From the NCBI RefSeq assembly GCF_016901015.1, contig NZ_JAFEUP010000001.1, forward strand, positions 1-64,000: a stretch of DNA of 64,000 nt, given 5' to 3'. The translations under genes and the position numbers were made by a program. The stretch comes from Zestomonas insulae. GTDB taxonomy: Bacteria; Pseudomonadota; Gammaproteobacteria; Pseudomonadales; Pseudomonadaceae. The notes beneath the pieces are model-generated. The model was not told where the DNA came from. It made no database searches and saw nothing but the letters and a program-made list of their open reading frames with translations. How positions within the stretch are numbered: the stretch's first letter is position 1; every line of letters begins with the position of its first letter. Below, piece after piece: positions 1 to 9,139 of this stretch.

Positions 1-7
1 GAGGCGA

Positions 8-35
8 ATCTTACAGCATCCTAAGACCCTGTCAA
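8..35 (-). promoter_or_regulatory. rRNA-type promoter, downstream copy
   Basis: A second minus-strand promoter has a perfect -35 TTGACA (35-30), a 16-base spacer and -10 TAAGAT (13-8), followed by TCGCCTC as discriminator. Transcription would start near base 1 and run off the left edge. Tandem promoters about 145 bases apart resemble the P1/P2 arrangement of rRNA operons. No part of the RNA itself is inside the window. Bases 36-274 otherwise show no gene. Confidence 0.65.
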
Positions 36-152
36 CCTCCCCGAAGCACCTTTCCAACGCCACCTGATTATTCATCAGGCCGCCTCGCAAATCTCGCTAA
101 CCTATTGATTATCAAGACCTTTTTAAGCGCTTCCGCGCTGGAAGTGGTGCGC

Positions 153-180
153 ATTATAGGGACGCCAGATTCCCCGTCAA
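153..180 (-). promoter_or_regulatory. rRNA-type promoter, upstream copy
   Basis: On the minus strand there is a -35 TTGACG (positions 180-175), a 16-base spacer and a perfect -10 TATAAT (158-153), followed by the GC-rich discriminator GCGCACC. This layout is typical of stringently controlled rRNA promoters in Pseudomonas. It points left, out of the window, in tandem with a second promoter. Inference: a stable-RNA operon, most likely rRNA, begins just left of base 1. Confidence 0.7.
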
Positions 181-274
181 GGGTTTTCTGCAGGAATCAT
201 CCAAGACCGGCGACGAGCGTGCTTTATAGGTACGAGCGTGCATTGGATCCCCCTCTGCAACTATCGGCAGTGAT

Positions 275-304
275 AAAGAAGGGCAGCCTTGGCTGCCCTT
301 CTTT
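275..304 (-). terminator. Rho-independent terminator of the sulfatase gene
   Basis: A perfect inverted repeat (14-base arms, 275-288 and 291-304) has a GC-rich core GGGCAGCC flanked by A and T runs. It lies 15 bases past the sulfatase stop codon on the minus strand. The A/T flanks would let it work in either direction, which would also insulate the rRNA-type promoters. Confidence 0.85.
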
Positions 305-319
305 ATTAACAAGTGCCAG

Positions 320-1891
320 TCAGTTGCTTGCCGGCGGCGGTGTCATCTTCTGCAGCTTCATCAGGGCCTGCTTCATCGCCAGACTCTGGTAGCTGATGTT
401 CGCAGGATTCAGGTTGATGCCTTCCTGGAACGGATACCTTGGGATGGTCGCCATGAACTTCTGGATTTCCGCCTGGATCGGTACGAACAGCCACAGCTGG
501 TCCGAACTCCAGCGACGTCCCATCTGTGAGTCTTTCATGGCAGTTTCGAACGGATCGGCCTTGAGGTTGGTCAGACGCGGGAAGTTGGTGACCTTGCGGC
601 TGCCCGAACCGATGTCGCCGTCGATGGTGGCGAAGCTGACCTTCCAGTCCTTCCAGCGTACGGCGTTGAGTTCACCGCCCATACCGAAATAGAAGTACTG
701 CTCACGCGGACTGTCCTTGGCATCACCTTTGAAGAACGGCAGGAAGTTGTAGCCGTCCAGATGCACCTTGAACTGCTTGCCATTCAGCTCGCTGCCCTTG
801 GCCATCTCGCTGACCAAGTCAGAGTCACCCGCGGCGGCGGCCAGGGTTGGCATCCAGTCGTTGTGGGCGATCATGTTGTTGAACTGGCTGCCCGGCTTGA
901 GCACCCCCGGCCATTTGACCAGCAACGGCACACGGTGGCCGCCCTCGTTGGAGGTGCCTTTCTCCCCATAGAACGGCGAGGTGCCGCCGTCTGGCCAGCT
1001 GACCTTCTGCGCACCATTGTCGGTGGTATAGATGATGATGGTGTTGTCAGCGACGCCGAGGTCATCGAGTTTCTTCAGCAGCTGGCCGACCTGACCGTCG
1101 TGCTCGACCATGCCATCCGGGTATAGGCCGATGCCCGTCTTGCCTTCGGCCTCCTTCGTCAGGTGGGTCCAGACGTGCATGCGCGTGCTGTTGTACCAGA
1201 CGAAGAATGGCTTATCGGCCTTGTGCGCCTTCTCGATGAAGTTCTTGGTCGCCGAGAGGAATTCCTGGTCGATGGTTTCCATGCGCTTGCGGGTCAGCGG
1301 ACCGGTGTCTTCGATCTTGCCGTCGGCATAGGAATGCACCACTCCACGTGGGCCGTACTTCTTCCGGAACTCTGGATCTTTCGGGTAGTAGTAGGTCTCC
1401 GGCTCTTCCTCGGCGTTCATGTGATAGAGGTTGCCGAAGAACTCGTCGAAGCCGTGCTTGGTCGGCAAATGCTGATCACGGTCGCCGAGGTGGTTCTTGC
1501 CGAACTGTCCGGTGGCGTAACCCTGCTGCTTCATTACGTCGCCGATGGTCGGCGCCCACTCTGGAATGCCGTGCTCAGAGCCGGGCATGCCGACAGTCAG
1601 CAGACCGGTGCGGAACGGGTGTTCGCCGAGGATGAAGGCCGAGCGGCCTGCTGTGCAGGACTGCTCACCGTAAGCGTGGGTGAACAGCGCACCCTCTTTG
1701 GCGATGCGATCGATGTTCGGCGTCTGATAACCCATCATGCCCTGGTTGTAGGCGCTGATATTGAAGTAGCCGATGTCGTCACCAAAGATGACCAGGATGT
1801 TGGGCTTGTCAGCGGCGGTGGCGCTGAAGGCAGCGCCGAACAGTGTGGTGGCGAGGGCCAGCCTCGGTAGCCATTTTCCTACACGCGTCAT
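320..1891 (-). CDS. Exported sulfatase (arylsulfatase-like)
   Basis: This 523-residue protein of the alkaline phosphatase/sulfatase superfamily would hydrolyse sulfate esters in the periplasm or outside the cell. The N-terminus has a typical signal peptide (basic start, hydrophobic core, AFSATAA before residue 28). The metal-binding GDD is at 37-39. The sulfatase signature CTAGR starts at Cys79, the residue that would be converted to formylglycine; it has Ala where many sulfatases have Pro. C-terminal sulfatase motifs such as YTTDNG follow. The open frame continues upstream, but the ATG at 1891 is preceded by GGAGA at good spacing and begins exactly at the signal peptide. The gene stands alone and ends in its own terminator. 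The substrate cannot be told from sequence, and no formylglycine-generating enzyme is in the window. Confidence 0.88.
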   Translation of the reverse strand: MTRVGKWLPRLALATTLFGAAFSATAADKPNILVIFGDDIGYFNISAYNQGMMGYQTPNIDRIAKEGALFTHAYGEQSCTAGRSAFILGEHPFRTGLLTVGMPGSEHGIPEWAPTIGDVMKQQGYATGQFGKNHLGDRDQHLPTKHGFDEFFGNLYHMNAEEEPETYYYPKDPEFRKKYGPRGVVHSYADGKIEDTGPLTRKRMETIDQEFLSATKNFIEKAHKADKPFFVWYNSTRMHVWTHLTKEAEGKTGIGLYPDGMVEHDGQVGQLLKKLDDLGVADNTIIIYTTDNGAQKVSWPDGGTSPFYGEKGTSNEGGHRVPLLVKWPGVLKPGSQFNNMIAHNDWMPTLAAAAGDSDLVSEMAKGSELNGKQFKVHLDGYNFLPFFKGDAKDSPREQYFYFGMGGELNAVRWKDWKVSFATIDGDIGSGSRKVTNFPRLTNLKADPFETAMKDSQMGRRWSSDQLWLFVPIQAEIQKFMATIPRYPFQEGINLNPANISYQSLAMKQALMKLQKMTPPPASN

Positions 1892-2128
1892 GTGTGACGG
1901 TCTCCATTCTTGTCGTGTGGTGGTGCTGGAGACGGCGGCGATGCGTAACGCTGCCTGCCGAACCTGGTCTGCAGAGTATCGGCAAGCCTTCCTACGCCAT
2001 ACCCATCCAAGTCGGGTGGTGCGGCCATCCACCAGTGGCGACGAACCCCACGAAATGACCCGAGGCGCGCACGGCGAGGCCTTGCGGGGCGCGCCGCACG
2101 CGCACATTCACCGGGGTAATGATCGGGG

Positions 2129-2635
<507 letters not shown>

Positions 2636-2720
2636 GGCAGGCTCCTGAACAAATTCGCAGGCGCCCTTAGTCTATGCCGGAAGCGCGCAACGCAGACGAC
2701 AGGTCATCCGCTGCGGCGAA

Positions 2721-2867
2721 TCAGGACCGACTTCGCTGCTCATACAGCTGCAGGTAGCGGTGCGCGCCACAGCGACTACAGCGCTGGCAAACCAGCTCCT
2801 CGCCACCTATTTCGGTCGGCGTTCCTTCGCCCCACTCGCATCCCAGAAAAAAGCATCGCAGGTACAT
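2721..2867 (-). CDS. Tiny Cys-rich protein (candidate zinc ribbon)
   Basis: This is a 48-residue reading frame. Its ATG (2867) follows a strong GGGAGGT ribosome site at normal spacing. The protein starts MYLRCFFLGCEW and contains CQRCSRCG at 27-34, giving Cys5, Cys10, Cys27, Cys30 and Cys33, with His36 as another possible ligand. The pattern looks like a small metal-binding ribbon. From memory it resembles a family of short Cys-rich proteins in Pseudomonas genomes, named in databases after locus PSPA7_2676; I could not check this. The rest of 2636-3056 shows no gene. Confidence 0.7.
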   Translation of the reverse strand: MYLRCFFLGCEWGEGTPTEIGGEELVCQRCSRCGAHRYLQLYEQRSRS

Positions 2868-3056
2868 AGAACCTCCCGTCAGGGGTATCCCTTACAGCCG
2901 TGAAGGCAGTCATTACGGAAGTCGCTGTGCTTGTAGTTGTCTGAGAACGACCGGGGCGAAGGGTGCTGCGGCCGCTCTAGAATGCACAACCTAACCCGAT
3001 GAGAGGGTCGACCGTTGATCGTGAAGCAGACACCCTCCCCCTGCCCGCCGCCAGTC

Positions 3057-3938
3057 TCAACGGCGACTTTGCTGCCAGGCGGCGGCCAGACCACTGAGGC
3101 AGACGATGGCGATGCCGACCACCGCCGACGGCTCCGGGGTGTGGCCAAAAATCACGAAGCCGAGCACGCCGGCAAACACCAGCTGGCAGTAGCCAAATGG
3201 CGCCAGCAACGCCGGTGCGGCGACGCGGAAGGCCTGGGTGAGGAACAGGTGGGCGGACATGCCGCAGGTACCCAGCGCGAGCATCGCCAGCGCGTGGCCG
3301 AGGGTGGTCGGCATCTGCCAGAAGAACGGCACCAGCGCACTCATGATCAAGGTGTTGCACAGCCCAGCGAAGAAATTGCTGGTAGTCGGGCTATCGTGCT
3401 CGCTGAGCAGGCGGGTGAGGATCTGGTAGAAGCAGAAACACAGCGCCGAGCCGAGCGGCAGCAGGATCGCAGGGGTGAACAGCGCGCCGCCGGGGTGGAT
3501 GATGATCAGCACCCCGACAAAGCCCACCGATACCGCGGCCCATTGCCCCAGACTGACCCGTTCGCCGAGCAGCGGCACCGACAGCGCCAGCAGTAGCAAG
3601 GGCGCGAGGAAGTTGACCGCCGTGGCTTCCGCCAGCGGGATGAAGTGCAAGCCGGTGGTGAACAGCAGACTGGTGCCGATCAGGCACAGCGCACGCAGCA
3701 CCTGCAGACCCGGCCGCTTGCTGCGCAGCACGCGTAGCCCGGACTGGGGCAGGAATATCCCGGCCATCAGCACCGTGTGCACCAGGTAGCGCACCCAGAC
3801 CACCATGATGATCGGGTAGAACTCGGCCAGGTACTTGGACAGCGCGTCATGACTGGAAAACAGGAAGGTGGCCAGCACGACGAGCAGAATGCCCTTGAGC
3901 GGCTGGTTCGCGCCGGACAACGCGCGGGAGGTACTCAT
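3057..3938 (-). CDS. EamA/DMT-family inner-membrane transporter
   Basis: This 293-residue integral membrane protein has about ten hydrophobic segments arranged as two EamA repeats. It starts with a short cytoplasmic tail, then GILLVVLATFLFSSHDALSK, a typical first helix. The second repeat begins near residue 150 (LGERVSLGQWAAVSVGFVGV). The family exports amino acids and other small metabolites; the substrate is not predictable here. The ATG at 3938 has AAGGA at 8 bases, so I prefer it over starts further upstream in the same frame. The gene follows pcaD on the same strand after a 190-base gap with a hairpin, so it is probably a separate unit. Confidence 0.85.
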   Translation of the reverse strand: MSTSRALSGANQPLKGILLVVLATFLFSSHDALSKYLAEFYPIIMVVWVRYLVHTVLMAGIFLPQSGLRVLRSKRPGLQVLRALCLIGTSLLFTTGLHFIPLAEATAVNFLAPLLLLALSVPLLGERVSLGQWAAVSVGFVGVLIIIHPGGALFTPAILLPLGSALCFCFYQILTRLLSEHDSPTTSNFFAGLCNTLIMSALVPFFWQMPTTLGHALAMLALGTCGMSAHLFLTQAFRVAAPALLAPFGYCQLVFAGVLGFVIFGHTPEPSAVVGIAIVCLSGLAAAWQQSRR

Positions 3939-4089
3939 CAACGATCCTTCGTCGGCACGCGGACCCTGCCAGCGGTGGCTCGACAGCCCTGCAGCAACGC
4001 CCAACACAGCGTCCGAACGCGTGGTGAAAGGAAGCGAGAGCATATAGGCAATTCGCCGCGCTGGGCAGGCCGCAAGCCGTATCGGCAGC

Positions 4090-4124
4090 GTCTGGGGCGC
4101 GGCCAGGCAGCGCACGCCCCAGAC
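4090..4124 (-). terminator. Hairpin after pcaD
   Basis: A perfect 10-base inverted repeat (GTCTGGGGCG at 4090-4099 with CGCCCCAGAC at 4115-4124) begins 5 bases beyond the pcaD stop. There is no T run after it, so it is either a weak terminator or an mRNA 3' end stabiliser for the pcaIJFD operon. Confidence 0.5.
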
Positions 4125-4128
4125 GGAC

Positions 4129-4917
4129 TCACTTGCTGAGGAACTCCAGCACGCGCTGGGTGAAGGCATCGCCGGCCTGCACGTTGGACAGGTGCGCGGC
4201 CTCGAACTCGACCAGCTCGGCGCCGCGGATGTGCTGCTGCAGGAAGCGGCCATGTTCGGTGGTGGTCACCGGATCGCCGCTGCCGCAGACGATCAGGGTC
4301 GGCGCCTCGATCAGCCCGAGCTGCTCGCGGAAATCCGCGTCGCGCACTGCCGCGCAGTTGGCCGCGTAACCCTCGGGCGCGGTCTGCGCCAGCATGCCGA
4401 CGATCGGCTCGACCTTGGCCGGCTCGGCCGCGGCGAACTCTGCGGTGAACCAGCGCGAGATCGAGGCATCGCGCAGGTCGCGCATGGCCTGGGCGCCGCC
4501 CGCCAACACGGTATCGATGCGCGGGTTCCACACCTCCGGGCCGCCGATCTTCGCCGCGGTGTTGCACAGCACCAGCTTGTCCAGACGCGCTCCGGCGTGA
4601 ATGCCGAACCACTGGCCGATCAACCCACCCATGGACAGGCCGCAGAAGTGCGCGCGCTCGATGTCCAAGGCATCGAGCAGCGCCAGCACGTCGCGGCCCA
4701 ACTGGTCGATGCTGTACGGGCCGGGGCTGACCAGCGACTGGCCATGGCCACGGGTGTCGTAGCGCAGCACGCAGAATCGCTCAGTGAAGCCCGCAATCTG
4801 CGCGTCCCACATATGCAGATCGGTGCCCAGAGAGTTGGACAGCACCAGCACCGGCGCATCCTCGGGGCCTTCGAGCAGGTAGTTCAGTTCGCCGTCGGCG
4901 AGTTTTACGGCAGGCAT
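4129..4917 (-). CDS. pcaD: 3-oxoadipate enol-lactonase
   Basis: This 262-residue alpha/beta hydrolase opens 3-oxoadipate enol-lactone to 3-oxoadipate. The nucleophile elbow GLSMGG contains Ser95. An oxyanion region SNSLGTDLHMWD lies at 27-38. The Asp is likely in CGSGDPVT, and the His is in FEAAHLSNVQ near the C-terminus. Length and sequence match PcaD of Pseudomonas. It is the last gene of pcaI-pcaJ-pcaF-pcaD, separated from pcaF by 200 bases carrying an extragenic palindrome. The protocatechuate-branch genes pcaB and pcaC are absent, so here it serves the catechol branch, downstream of CatC. Confidence 0.93.
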   Translation of the reverse strand: MPAVKLADGELNYLLEGPEDAPVLVLSNSLGTDLHMWDAQIAGFTERFCVLRYDTRGHGQSLVSPGPYSIDQLGRDVLALLDALDIERAHFCGLSMGGLIGQWFGIHAGARLDKLVLCNTAAKIGGPEVWNPRIDTVLAGGAQAMRDLRDASISRWFTAEFAAAEPAKVEPIVGMLAQTAPEGYAANCAAVRDADFREQLGLIEAPTLIVCGSGDPVTTTEHGRFLQQHIRGAELVEFEAAHLSNVQAGDAFTQRVLEFLSK

Positions 4918-5029
4918 TTCAATCTCCTAACGCATGAATTTCGGGCTGATTGCGCAGCTGATCAAGAACGGCAGGCGCCTGTTGGAACAGTATGGCGCCT
5001 CACCGCGAGGGCATGGCGGCCCGCTATCT

Positions 5030-5105
5030 GGATTCCCGCCTGCGCGGGAATGACGATCGCGGAGGAACAGTGCCACCCGCCGTCGTCCCCGCGCCGGCGG
5101 GACCC
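5030..5105. repeat. Extragenic palindromic repeat, type A (pcaF-pcaD gap)
   Basis: Two hairpin units face each other: GATTCCCGCCTGCGCGGGAAT followed by GAC at 5031-5054, and GTCGTCCCCGCGCCGGCGGGAC at 5082-5103. The same pair recurs between benD and benC (16984-17080). This is the common REP/BIME-like element of many proteobacterial genomes. It could act as an mRNA stabiliser between pcaF and pcaD. Confidence 0.75.
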
Positions 5106-5118
5106 AGTCGGCGTGGCC

Positions 5119-6324
5119 TCAGACCCGTTCGATCGCCAGCGCCAGCCCCTGGCCGACACCCACGCACATGGTCGCCAGGCCGTAACGGCCGCCGCTCTTC
5201 TCCAGCTGATGCACGGCGGTCAGCACAAGGCGGTTGCCGCTCATGCCCAGCGGGTGGCCGAGGGCGATGGCGCCGCCGTTCGGGTTGACCTTGCTGCTGT
5301 CGTCCGGCAAGCCGAGCTCGCGGGTCACCGCCAGGCCCTGGGCGGCGAAGGCTTCGTTCAGTTCGATGACGTCGAAGGCATCGATGGCCAGATCCAGACG
5401 AGCGAGCAACTTGCGCACCGCCGGCACCGGACCGATGCCCATCACCCGCGGCAGCACCCCGCCGCTGGCCATGCCGAGCACCTTGGCGCGTGGTTTGAGG
5501 CCGTATTTACGCACCGCTTCGGCGGAGGCCAGGATCATCGCCGAGGCTCCGTCGTTGAGGCCCGAGGCGTTGCCGGCCGTGACGGTCTTGTCCGCCCCGT
5601 TGACCGGCTTGAGCTTGGCCAGGCCCTCAGCCGAGGTGTCGGCGCGCGGGTGCTCGTCGGTGTCGATCCGCGTGTCGCCCTTCTTGCCCTTGATCACTAC
5701 CGGGACGATTTCCTCGGCGAAGTAGCCGCCTTCCTGGGCCGCCGCCGCACGCTGCTGGCTGCGCAGGGCAAAGGCGTCCTGGTCGGCGCGGCTGATGCCG
5801 TAGTCCTCGGCGACGTTATCGCCGGTCACCGGCATGCTGTCGACGCCGTACTGCTCCTTCATCGCCGGGTTGATGAAGCGCCAGCCGAGCGTGGTGTCTT
5901 CGAGCTTCTGCGCGCGGCCGAAAGCGCTGTCGGCCTTGCCCATCACGTAGGGCGCGCGGGTCATCGACTCGACGCCGGCGGCGATGGCCAATTCCATCTC
6001 GCCGCTGGTGATGGCGCGGAACGCCGCCCCGACCGCTTCCATGCCGGAAGCGCAGAGGCGGTTCAGCGTCACGCCCGGCACGCTGGCCGGCAGACCGGCG
6101 AGCAGCAGCGCCATGCGCGCAACGTTGCGGTTGTCCTCGCCGGACTGGTTGGCGCAGCCCATGAACACTTCGTCGACCGCATTCCAGTCGACCTGCGGGT
6201 TGCGCTCGAGCAGCGCACGCAGCGGGATCGCCGCCAGGTCGTCGGCGCGCACCGGGGCCAGGCCACCATTAAGGCGGCCGATCGGCGTGCGCACGGCGTC
6301 GCAGATGAACACCTCGCGGCTCAT
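5119..6324 (-). CDS. pcaF: 3-oxoadipyl-CoA thiolase
   Basis: This 401-residue thiolase cleaves 3-oxoadipyl-CoA with CoA to succinyl-CoA and acetyl-CoA, the last step of the pathway. The acylated Cys91 lies in [10 protein letters not shown]. The catalytic His is in GHPLGMSG and the second Cys in [10 protein letters not shown] close to the C-terminus. The N-terminus [15 protein letters not shown] is typical of PcaF, and 400-401 residues is the usual length. Its ATG overlaps the pcaJ stop by ATGA (6321-6324), which implies coupled translation. Confidence 0.95.
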   Translation of the reverse strand: MSREVFICDAVRTPIGRLNGGLAPVRADDLAAIPLRALLERNPQVDWNAVDEVFMGCANQSGEDNRNVARMALLLAGLPASVPGVTLNRLCASGMEAVGAAFRAITSGEMELAIAAGVESMTRAPYVMGKADSAFGRAQKLEDTTLGWRFINPAMKEQYGVDSMPVTGDNVAEDYGISRADQDAFALRSQQRAAAAQEGGYFAEEIVPVVIKGKKGDTRIDTDEHPRADTSAEGLAKLKPVNGADKTVTAGNASGLNDGASAMILASAEAVRKYGLKPRAKVLGMASGGVLPRVMGIGPVPAVRKLLARLDLAIDAFDVIELNEAFAAQGLAVTRELGLPDDSSKVNPNGGAIALGHPLGMSGNRLVLTAVHQLEKSGGRYGLATMCVGVGQGLALAIERV

Positions 6325-7103
6325 TCCTCGCCCCCTTGCTGGCCATGGGCGGCCGCGGTGCGGGCTTCCAAGGCGCGCAGCGCGGTCAGTTCGACTTCGT
6401 TAGGCGCTTCGGTGGTGATCACCTGCTCGGCGAAACGAATCGCCCAGCCGGTGTTCTCGATCACCTGCTCGCGGGTCACGCCCGGATGCAGCGCGGTGAC
6501 GATGAATTCGTTGGTGCCGGCTTCCGGCTCCATGATGCACAGGTCGGTGATGATGCCGACCGGACCGGCGCCCGGCAGGCCGAGTTGCTTGCGATGCTCG
6601 CCGCCCTCGCCATGGCCGACCGAGGTGATGAACGCCAGCTTGTCGACGAAGGTGCGGTGCGACTGCTTGAGGATGATCAGCACCTGCTTGGCGCTGCCGG
6701 CGATCTCCGGCGCGCCACCGGCGCCGGGCAGGCGCACTTTCGGCTTGTTGTAGTCGCCGATCACCGTGGTGTTGATGTTGCCGTACTTGTCGACCTGCGC
6801 CGCGCCGAGGAAACCGACGTCGATGCGCCCGCCCTGCAGCCAGTAGCGGAAGATTTCCCCGGTCGGTACCACGGTGTCGGCGGTCTCGGCCAGCTCGCCG
6901 TCGCCGATGGACAGCGGCAGCACGCTCGGCTTGGCACCGATCGGGCCCGATTCGTAGATCAGTACCACGTCCGGCGAGGACGTCAGGCGCGCCAGGTTGG
7001 CGGCCTTGGACGGCAGGCCGATGCCGACGAAGCACACTGCGCCATTCTTCAGGCGGCGCGCGGCGGCCACGGTCATCATTTCATTGGTGCTATAGGCGCT
7101 CAT
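6321..7103 (-). CDS. pcaJ: 3-oxoadipate CoA-transferase, beta subunit
   Basis: This 260-residue beta subunit of the heterodimeric CoA-transferase moves CoA from succinyl-CoA to 3-oxoadipate. It starts [20 protein letters not shown], contains [13 protein letters not shown] and the [10 protein letters not shown] stretch with the Glu expected to form the CoA thioester. The frame is open far upstream, but the ATG at 7103 directly overlaps the pcaI stop (TAATG), and residues before it look like read-through of pcaI in another frame. It pairs with PcaI. Confidence 0.95.
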   Translation of the reverse strand: MSAYSTNEMMTVAAARRLKNGAVCFVGIGLPSKAANLARLTSSPDVVLIYESGPIGAKPSVLPLSIGDGELAETADTVVPTGEIFRYWLQGGRIDVGFLGAAQVDKYGNINTTVIGDYNKPKVRLPGAGGAPEIAGSAKQVLIILKQSHRTFVDKLAFITSVGHGEGGEHRKQLGLPGAGPVGIITDLCIMEPEAGTNEFIVTALHPGVTREQVIENTGWAIRFAEQVITTEAPNEVELTALRALEARTAAAHGQQGGEE

Positions 7104-7951
7104 TATTTGCCCTCCGCGATCTTGGCTTGGAACTCGCTGAAATCCTTGGTGCCGCGGATGTATTCGTCGATCCAGGCGGTGAAGGTCTCGCGGTCGCGGG
7201 CGATCGGGTCCCAGGCCTGGTAGAAGCGGTTGTCGCGCTCGTAGTAGCCGTGCGCGTAGGACGGATGCGCGCCACCGGGTACATGGCAGACCGCGGTCAG
7301 TGCCCAGCTCGGCAGCACGCAGGCGTTCATCGGCGCGTTGAGGTCGTCGACGATCTCTTCCACGGTGACGATGCAACGCTTGGCGGCCAGAGCAGCCTCC
7401 TTCTGTACGCCAAGAATGCCCCACAGCAGCACGTTGCCCTTGCGGTCGGCCTTCTGCGCGTGGATCACTGTGACGTCCGGGCGCACTGACGGCACGGCGG
7501 CCAGTTGCTCGCCGGTGAACGGGCACTGGATGAACTTGATGTTCGGGTTGACCTTCGGCAGGTCGGAACCGAGGTAAGCACGCAATACGGCGAACGGCAG
7601 GCCGGAGGCGCCGGCGACGTAGGAGTTGGCCAGGTCGGCGTGGCTGTGCTCGTCGATTTCCAGGGCGTTCGGCCAGTCCTTCTCCACCGCATCACGCAGG
7701 CGGTGCAGCGAGCCGACGCCCGGGTTGCCGCCCCAGGAGAAGGTCAGCTTGCGCGCGCAGCCGGCGCCGATCAGCAGGTCGTAGACCAGGTCGGGGGTCA
7801 TGCGCACCAGGTGCAGGTCTTTCTTGCCCTGGCGGATCAATTCGTGAGACGCGGCAGTGGGAATCAGGTGGGTGAAGCCTTCGAGGGCGACGGTGTCGCC
7901 GTCATTCACGAAGCGCTCGACGGCTTCGCGCAGGGTCAGGAGTTCAGCCAT
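7103..7951 (-). CDS. pcaI: 3-oxoadipate CoA-transferase, alpha subunit
   Basis: This 282-residue alpha subunit is the partner of PcaJ. Family-I CoA-transferase features include the N-terminal DGDTVALEGFTHLIPTAASHEL and the glycine-rich FSWGGNPGVGS. The homologous Pseudomonas subunit is about 230-285 residues. It is the first gene of pcaIJFD. A PcaR-type palindrome lies about 100 bases upstream, so it is probably induced by 3-oxoadipate through PcaR. Confidence 0.94.
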   Translation of the reverse strand: MAELLTLREAVERFVNDGDTVALEGFTHLIPTAASHELIRQGKKDLHLVRMTPDLVYDLLIGAGCARKLTFSWGGNPGVGSLHRLRDAVEKDWPNALEIDEHSHADLANSYVAGASGLPFAVLRAYLGSDLPKVNPNIKFIQCPFTGEQLAAVPSVRPDVTVIHAQKADRKGNVLLWGILGVQKEAALAAKRCIVTVEEIVDDLNAPMNACVLPSWALTAVCHVPGGAHPSYAHGYYERDNRFYQAWDPIARDRETFTAWIDEYIRGTKDFSEFQAKIAEGK

Positions 7952-8030
7952 GGTGGTTCTCGTCTTGTTGTCCGAGGCGCAATGGGCGCGCCGTTGAACA
8001 AACCTTAATCAGCGAGACCCGGACAAACAA

Positions 8031-8063
8031 TCCGATAATCGACTATCCGTTCGATTATCGAAC
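8031..8063 (-). promoter_or_regulatory. PcaR-type operator/promoter of pcaIJFD
   Basis: Read on the minus strand, 8063-8049 is GTTCGATAATCGAAC, nearly identical to the PcaR recognition sequence known from the P. putida pcaIJ promoter (GTTCGATAATCGCAC). A second, degenerate inverted half (GTCGATTATCGGA) lies 5 bases further downstream at 8043-8031. The GATAAT inside the first site could double as the -10 element, as described for P. putida. The same sequence occurs before pcaR. Confidence 0.75.
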
Positions 8064-8075
8064 GTGATTGCCACC

Positions 8076-9011
8076 CTACTGCGCCCAGTGCCGCGGGTCC
8101 GCCAGCACCTGCTCATGCTCGGCGAACAGCGCCGGCAGCTCATCCCGGAGGAAGTCGATCCAGGTGCGCACCTTGGCGTCCAGGTAGTGCCGCGACGGGT
8201 AGATCGCGTGGATCGCCCGCTCGCGCAGCCGGTAGTCGGGCAGCACGCGTTGCAGGCTGCCGGCGGCGAGCGGACCGCTGGCGGTATAGAACGGCAGCAG
8301 GCACACGCCCATGCCCGCCTCCGCCGCCTTGACCATCGACTCCGCGACGTTGGTCAGGAAGGTCTGCCCTGGCTGCACGCAATGCTCGCCATGGGCGTCG
8401 TGAAATAGCCACGCCTCCTCGTAGAGCGGCTCGACCATGCGCAGGCAGCGGTGCTGATCCAGCTCCGCCGGGTGCTGCGGCACGCCGCGCTCAGCCAGAT
8501 AGCCAGGTGCGGCGCAGAGCACGCTGTACAGCCGACCGATCGGCTGCGCAACCAGCTGCGAGTCCGGCAGGGTCTCGCCGACGGCGATGACCACATCATG
8601 GCCCTCCTCGAGCGGATCGGGATTGCGCTGCGACAGGCTCAACTCGAACACCACATCAGGGAAACGCTGGTTGTAGCTGGCGATCAGCGGGGTCAGCAGC
8701 ACGCCGAGGGCATGCATGCTGTGCACGCGCAGCCGGCCGCTGGGGGTGAGGTGCGCACCGCGCGCCTCGGCGATGGCTTCGTCGGTCTGCTCGAGGATCT
8801 GCCGGCAGCGCAGCAGGAAGCGCTCACCGGCTTCGGTCAGGCGCAGGCGCCGGGTGGTGCGATGCAGCAGGCGCGCCTGCAGCTGGGTTTCCAGGTCGCT
8901 GATCAGCCGTGAGACCTGGGCGGCAGACAGGTCCAGGGTCTGCGCCGCGGCGGTGAAGCCGTCGCAATCCACCACCCGCGCGAACACGCGCATCCCCTGC
9001 AACAGATCCAT
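8076..9011 (-). CDS. LysR-family transcriptional regulator
   Basis: This 311-residue protein has an N-terminal winged helix-turn-helix (MDLLQGMRVFARVVDCDGFT through LHRTTRRLRLTEAGE, residues 1-65) and a periplasmic-binding-like effector domain. The effector-domain opening SGRLRVHSMHALG and overall look fit the CrgA/AaeR/DhcR-like group rather than CatR. The gene is upstream of pcaI in the same direction, but a PcaR-type operator lies between them. It diverges from the DUF2790 gene (128 bases). Effector and targets are unknown; acting on the neighbouring transport or pca genes is only a guess from position. Confidence 0.85.
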   Translation of the reverse strand: MDLLQGMRVFARVVDCDGFTAAAQTLDLSAAQVSRLISDLETQLQARLLHRTTRRLRLTEAGERFLLRCRQILEQTDEAIAEARGAHLTPSGRLRVHSMHALGVLLTPLIASYNQRFPDVVFELSLSQRNPDPLEEGHDVVIAVGETLPDSQLVAQPIGRLYSVLCAAPGYLAERGVPQHPAELDQHRCLRMVEPLYEEAWLFHDAHGEHCVQPGQTFLTNVAESMVKAAEAGMGVCLLPFYTASGPLAAGSLQRVLPDYRLRERAIHAIYPSRHYLDAKVRTWIDFLRDELPALFAEHEQVLADPRHWAQ

Positions 9012-9139
9012 ACTGAAGTGACTCCTGGCTGCGACGGCTACCGTTGCATCTAACGTAACAGTGATTCAAGCAAAGACCCATTTATTACCCCAACCCAAGG
9101 AATAAACTGAGCCCAAGACAGACACACGAGGAACCGAAG

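Noticed and set aside
213..243. TATAAA on the minus strand as a third rRNA-type promoter
   Set aside because: No -35 box at 15-19 bases; it is part of a short direct repeat (ACGAGCGTGC twice).
4192..6753. Long plus-strand open frame (853 codons) opposite pcaD, pcaF and pcaJ
   Set aside because: Shadow of pca genes; no domain, no ribosome site, biased His/Arg/Ala composition.
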